Shown here: positions 62,086-64,000 of the stretch, piece after piece | Numbering within the stretch: position 1 is the stretch's first letter | How the letters are laid out: each line of letters opens with the position of its first letter | Assembly: GCF_000745345.1 (NCBI RefSeq) | Contig: NZ_JQNR01000003.1 | Coordinates: forward strand, 930,001-994,000 | Direction: 5' to 3' | DNA from: Actinacidiphila yeochonensis CN732 | Lineage (GTDB): Bacteria; Actinomycetota; Actinomycetes; Streptomycetales; Streptomycetaceae | Length of the DNA stretch: 64,000 nt | Notes under the pieces: model-generated | Told to the model about the DNA's origin: nothing | Databases searched by the model: none | What the model saw: only the letters and a program-made list of their open reading frames with translations | Made by a program: the position numbers and the translations under genes

Positions 62086-62811
62086 TCACAGCGGGGAGAC
62101 CAGCAGTCCCCTTCCGGCCGAGGCGGCGCGCATCGCCACCGACCCGTACCCGGTGCGCAGCCGCAGCCACGCGCCGGCGGCCAGGACGACCACCGGCTCG
62201 TCGGCCGCCTCACCTGAGCGCCGGGCCGGCAGGAAGCCGAGCGCGTGGGCCGCGTGCACGGCCCGCAGCGTCATGCCGACGCCGCCGCCGGGCAGCGACC
62301 GCTGCCACAGCTCCTCGGCCAGGGCGTCGAACTCGGCCCGGCTGCGGCGCTCGGGTACCAGCGCCTCCGTCCGGGCGCGGAACTCCGCCACCACCCGCGC
62401 CGCCACCTCGCGCACCGTGGCGGCGTCCAGCTCCGCGAGCCGGCGCCACCCGCCGCGCGGCGGCAGCACTCCGGCCCAGGCCGGACCGGTCACCGACGGC
62501 GGCAGAGTGAACTCCCGCTCCTCGCGGGCGTCCACGGCGGCCGAGACGGCCTCCAGCAGCTGCCCGACCGAAACGGTCGCGTCCACGTCCGCGCGGAGCG
62601 CCGACTCGGCCAGCGGCAGGCTCTTGACAGCGACGACCCCACCGAACGGCGGCTGGCCGAAGACGCCCAGCGCCGGATCGTCCACGGCCGAACGCAGCCG
62701 CACCACCGCGGCCTTGTCCCACCGCACCAGCCGCCCGAGGAACGCGGCCAGATCCGCCTCGACGGCCGCGGCCCCGCCCGGCCCCGGCGCGAGGGCCAGC
62801 CGCGCGCTCAC
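62086..62811 (-). CDS. Conserved hypothetical protein
   Basis: A 241-aa cytoplasmic protein from GTG 62811, which overlaps the thioesterase stop by GTGA. No motif is recognised; it begins SARLALAPGPGG and has DLAAFLGRLVRWDKAAVVRL and YGSVAMRAASAGRGL as likely conserved stretches. I recall hypothetical proteins of this kind next to the thioesterase and ABC-F genes in other streptomycetes, but could not check. Coupled translation suggests a shared function with the thioesterase. Confidence 0.82.
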   Translation of the reverse strand: MSARLALAPGPGGAAAVEADLAAFLGRLVRWDKAAVVRLRSAVDDPALGVFGQPPFGGVVAVKSLPLAESALRADVDATVSVGQLLEAVSAAVDAREEREFTLPPSVTGPAWAGVLPPRGGWRRLAELDAATVREVAARVVAEFRARTEALVPERRSRAEFDALAEELWQRSLPGGGVGMTLRAVHAAHALGFLPARRSGEAADEPVVVLAAGAWLRLRTGYGSVAMRAASAGRGLLVSPL

Positions 62812-63230
62812 GCGACCACGGTTCCGTCGTCCCGGTACCGCTCCAGGAACGCCTTCTCCTCCGCGGTGATCCGCCGCGGCCGCTCCTCGGCCAGGTTGTA
62901 GGGCACGACGACCGTGGACGCGCGGGCGTACACCCGCTCGCCGTCCCGCACCTCGTACCGCAAGGTCATCGAGGCCGCGGTGATGTCGCTCACCCACGTC
63001 TCGATGGCCACCGGCGTGTGGCGGTGGACCAGCGGACGCAGGTAGTCGATCTCGTGGCGGGCCACCACGGACCCGCCGGAGAACGTCGCGCCTCCCTCCT
63101 GCGAGCCCAGGCGGAACATGAGGTCGATCCGCGCCTCCTCCAGGTACCGCAGGAAGGCGACGTTGTTGACGTGCCCGTAGGCGTCCATGTCCGCCCACCG
63201 CAGCGGGCAGGGGAAGACGTGCCGCGCCAT
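62808..63230 (-). CDS. Hot-dog fold acyl-CoA thioesterase
   Basis: A 140-aa protein of the 4-hydroxybenzoyl-CoA thioesterase / YbgC type; the catalytic Asp lies in RWADMDAYGHVNNVAFLRYL. It hydrolyses an acyl-CoA thioester; the acyl group is unknown. ATG 63230 overlaps the stop of the ABC-F gene, so both are co-translated. Confidence 0.92.
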   Translation of the reverse strand: MARHVFPCPLRWADMDAYGHVNNVAFLRYLEEARIDLMFRLGSQEGGATFSGGSVVARHEIDYLRPLVHRHTPVAIETWVSDITAASMTLRYEVRDGERVYARASTVVVPYNLAEERPRRITAEEKAFLERYRDDGTVVA

Positions 63231-64000
63231 CAGCCGCGGGTCAGCTTCTTGTAGCTGGCGCGGTGCGGACGGGCCGCGTCCGGGCCGAGCCGCTCCACCT
63301 TGTTCTTCTCGTAGGACTCGAAGTTGCCCTCGAACCAGAACCACTTCGACTCACCCTCGTACGCGAGGATGTGCGTGGCCACCCGGTCCAGGAACCAGCG
63401 GTCGTGGGAGACGACCACGGCCGCGCCGGGGAACTCCAGCAGCGCGTTCTCCAGCGAGGAGAGCGTCTCGACGTCCAGGTCGTTGGTCGGCTCGTCCAGG
63501 AGCAGCAGGTTGCCGCCCTGCTTGAGGGTCAGCGCCAGGTTCAGCCGGTTGCGCTCACCGCCGGAGAGCACCCCGGCCGGCTTCTGCTGGTCCGGGCCCT
63601 TGAAGCCGAACGCGGACACGTACGCCCGCGACGGCATCTCCACCTGGCCCACGTTGATGTAGTCCAGGCCGTCGGAGACGACCTCCCACAGCGTCTTCTT
63701 CGGGTCGATGTTGGCACGGCCCTGGTCGACGTAGGAGACCTTCACCGTCTCACCGACCTTGATGCTGCCGGAGTCGGGCTCCTCGAAGCCCTGCAGCATC
63801 TTGAACAGCGTGGTCTTGCCCGCGCCGTTCGGGCCGATGACGCCCACGATGCCGTTGCGCGGCAGGGTGAACGACAGGCCGTCGATCAGCACCTTCTCGC
63901 CGAACGCCTTGTGCAGGTCGTCGACCTCGATGACGACCGAGCCCAGCCGCGGGCCCGGCGGGATCTGGATCTCCTCGAAGTCCAGCTTCCGCATCTTGTC
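63230..64000 (-). CDS. ettA: EttA-type ABC-F translation factor, 3' part
   Basis: The C-terminal 256 residues of an ABC-F protein; the 5' part lies beyond the window end. The second ATPase domain is complete: Walker A IGPNGAGKTTLFKM, signature LSGGERNRLNLAL and Walker B LLLLDEPTNDLDVETL. The end RPHRASYKKLTRG and the spacing fit EttA, which gates entry of ribosomes into elongation according to ATP/ADP. It is the first gene of a coupled unit with the thioesterase and a hypothetical protein. Confidence 0.95.
   Translation of the reverse strand, partial: DKMRKLDFEEIQIPPGPRLGSVVIEVDDLHKAFGEKVLIDGLSFTLPRNGIVGVIGPNGAGKTTLFKMLQGFEEPDSGSIKVGETVKVSYVDQGRANIDPKKTLWEVVSDGLDYINVGQVEMPSRAYVSAFGFKGPDQQKPAGVLSGGERNRLNLALTLKQGGNLLLLDEPTNDLDVETLSSLENALLEFPGAAVVVSHDRWFLDRVATHILAYEGESKWFWFEGNFESYEKNKVERLGPDAARPHRASYKKLTRG

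Overview
The window looks like core chromosome of a Streptomyces or close relative. It is very GC-rich with GC-saturated third codon positions, GTG/TTG starts are common, genes are often coupled by 1-4 base overlaps (ATGA/GTGA), and several families are typical of actinomycetes: a CsnR-type ROK repressor, a mycothiol-type DsbA relative, Eis, XRE-TPR regulators, and a GlnX/GlnH/PknG module. From memory, the gene order Eis - Nei - RpiB - BioY - DsbA - PepN - MalQ - csn resembles S. coelicolor around SCO2620-2662; I could not check this by alignment.

Layout. 1-300: divergent tRNA-Pro(TGG) and tRNA-Gly(TCC). 0.4-8.7 kb: small membrane protein, Eis-like acetyltransferase, SpoIIE-type phosphatase, 64-aa membrane protein, L-asparaginase divergent from an Lrp/AsnC regulator, rpiB-nei, bioY, DsbA relative. 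9.1-18.9 kb: aminopeptidase N, AbiEi-like protein, Tat-exported metallophosphoesterase, 4-alpha-glucanotransferase, small membrane protein, MarR. 19-23 kb: MFS and EamA transporters, Tat-exported phospholipase C-type phosphoesterase. 23.9-26.5 kb: second aminopeptidase N. 26.9-35.3 kb: accessory-looking stretch with TetR, decayed MFS gene, alpha/beta hydrolase, XRE/methionine aminopeptidase pair, three TPR-type regulators and a SpoIIAB-like ATPase. 35.4-41.4 kb: HNH nuclease, MscS channel, membrane glycosyltransferase, split ribD pair. 41.7-48.8 kb: csnREFGHK operon for chitosan oligosaccharide uptake. 49.4-60.3 kb: signalling island GlnX, GlnH, helical protein, PknG kinase, PP2C phosphatase, VWA protein, FHA protein. 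60.3-64 kb: methyltransferase, truncated haemoglobin, hypothetical protein, thioesterase and the 3' part of an EttA-type ABC-F gene.

How genes work together. The csn block encodes repressor, lipoprotein, two permeases, a GH4 hydrolase and a sugar kinase, with a perfect inverted repeat in front; its ATPase must come from elsewhere. The 49-60 kb island holds all parts of a phospho-relay: ligand-binding protein, membrane partner, kinase, phosphatase and phosphopeptide reader. Three regulators (MarR, TetR, small XRE) each have a perfect palindrome in their divergent promoter.

Two window-wide peculiarities stand out. First, five otherwise good genes (nei, pepN copy 1, mscS, ribD reductase, FHA) each need exactly one extra base in a G or C run to read through, which looks like systematic homopolymer under-calling in the assembly. 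Second, many intergenic gaps and several protein tails carry minisatellites, most with a 9-11 bp period, some 17 or 23 bp. The longest arrays lie in front of glnX and of the gene preceding pknG.
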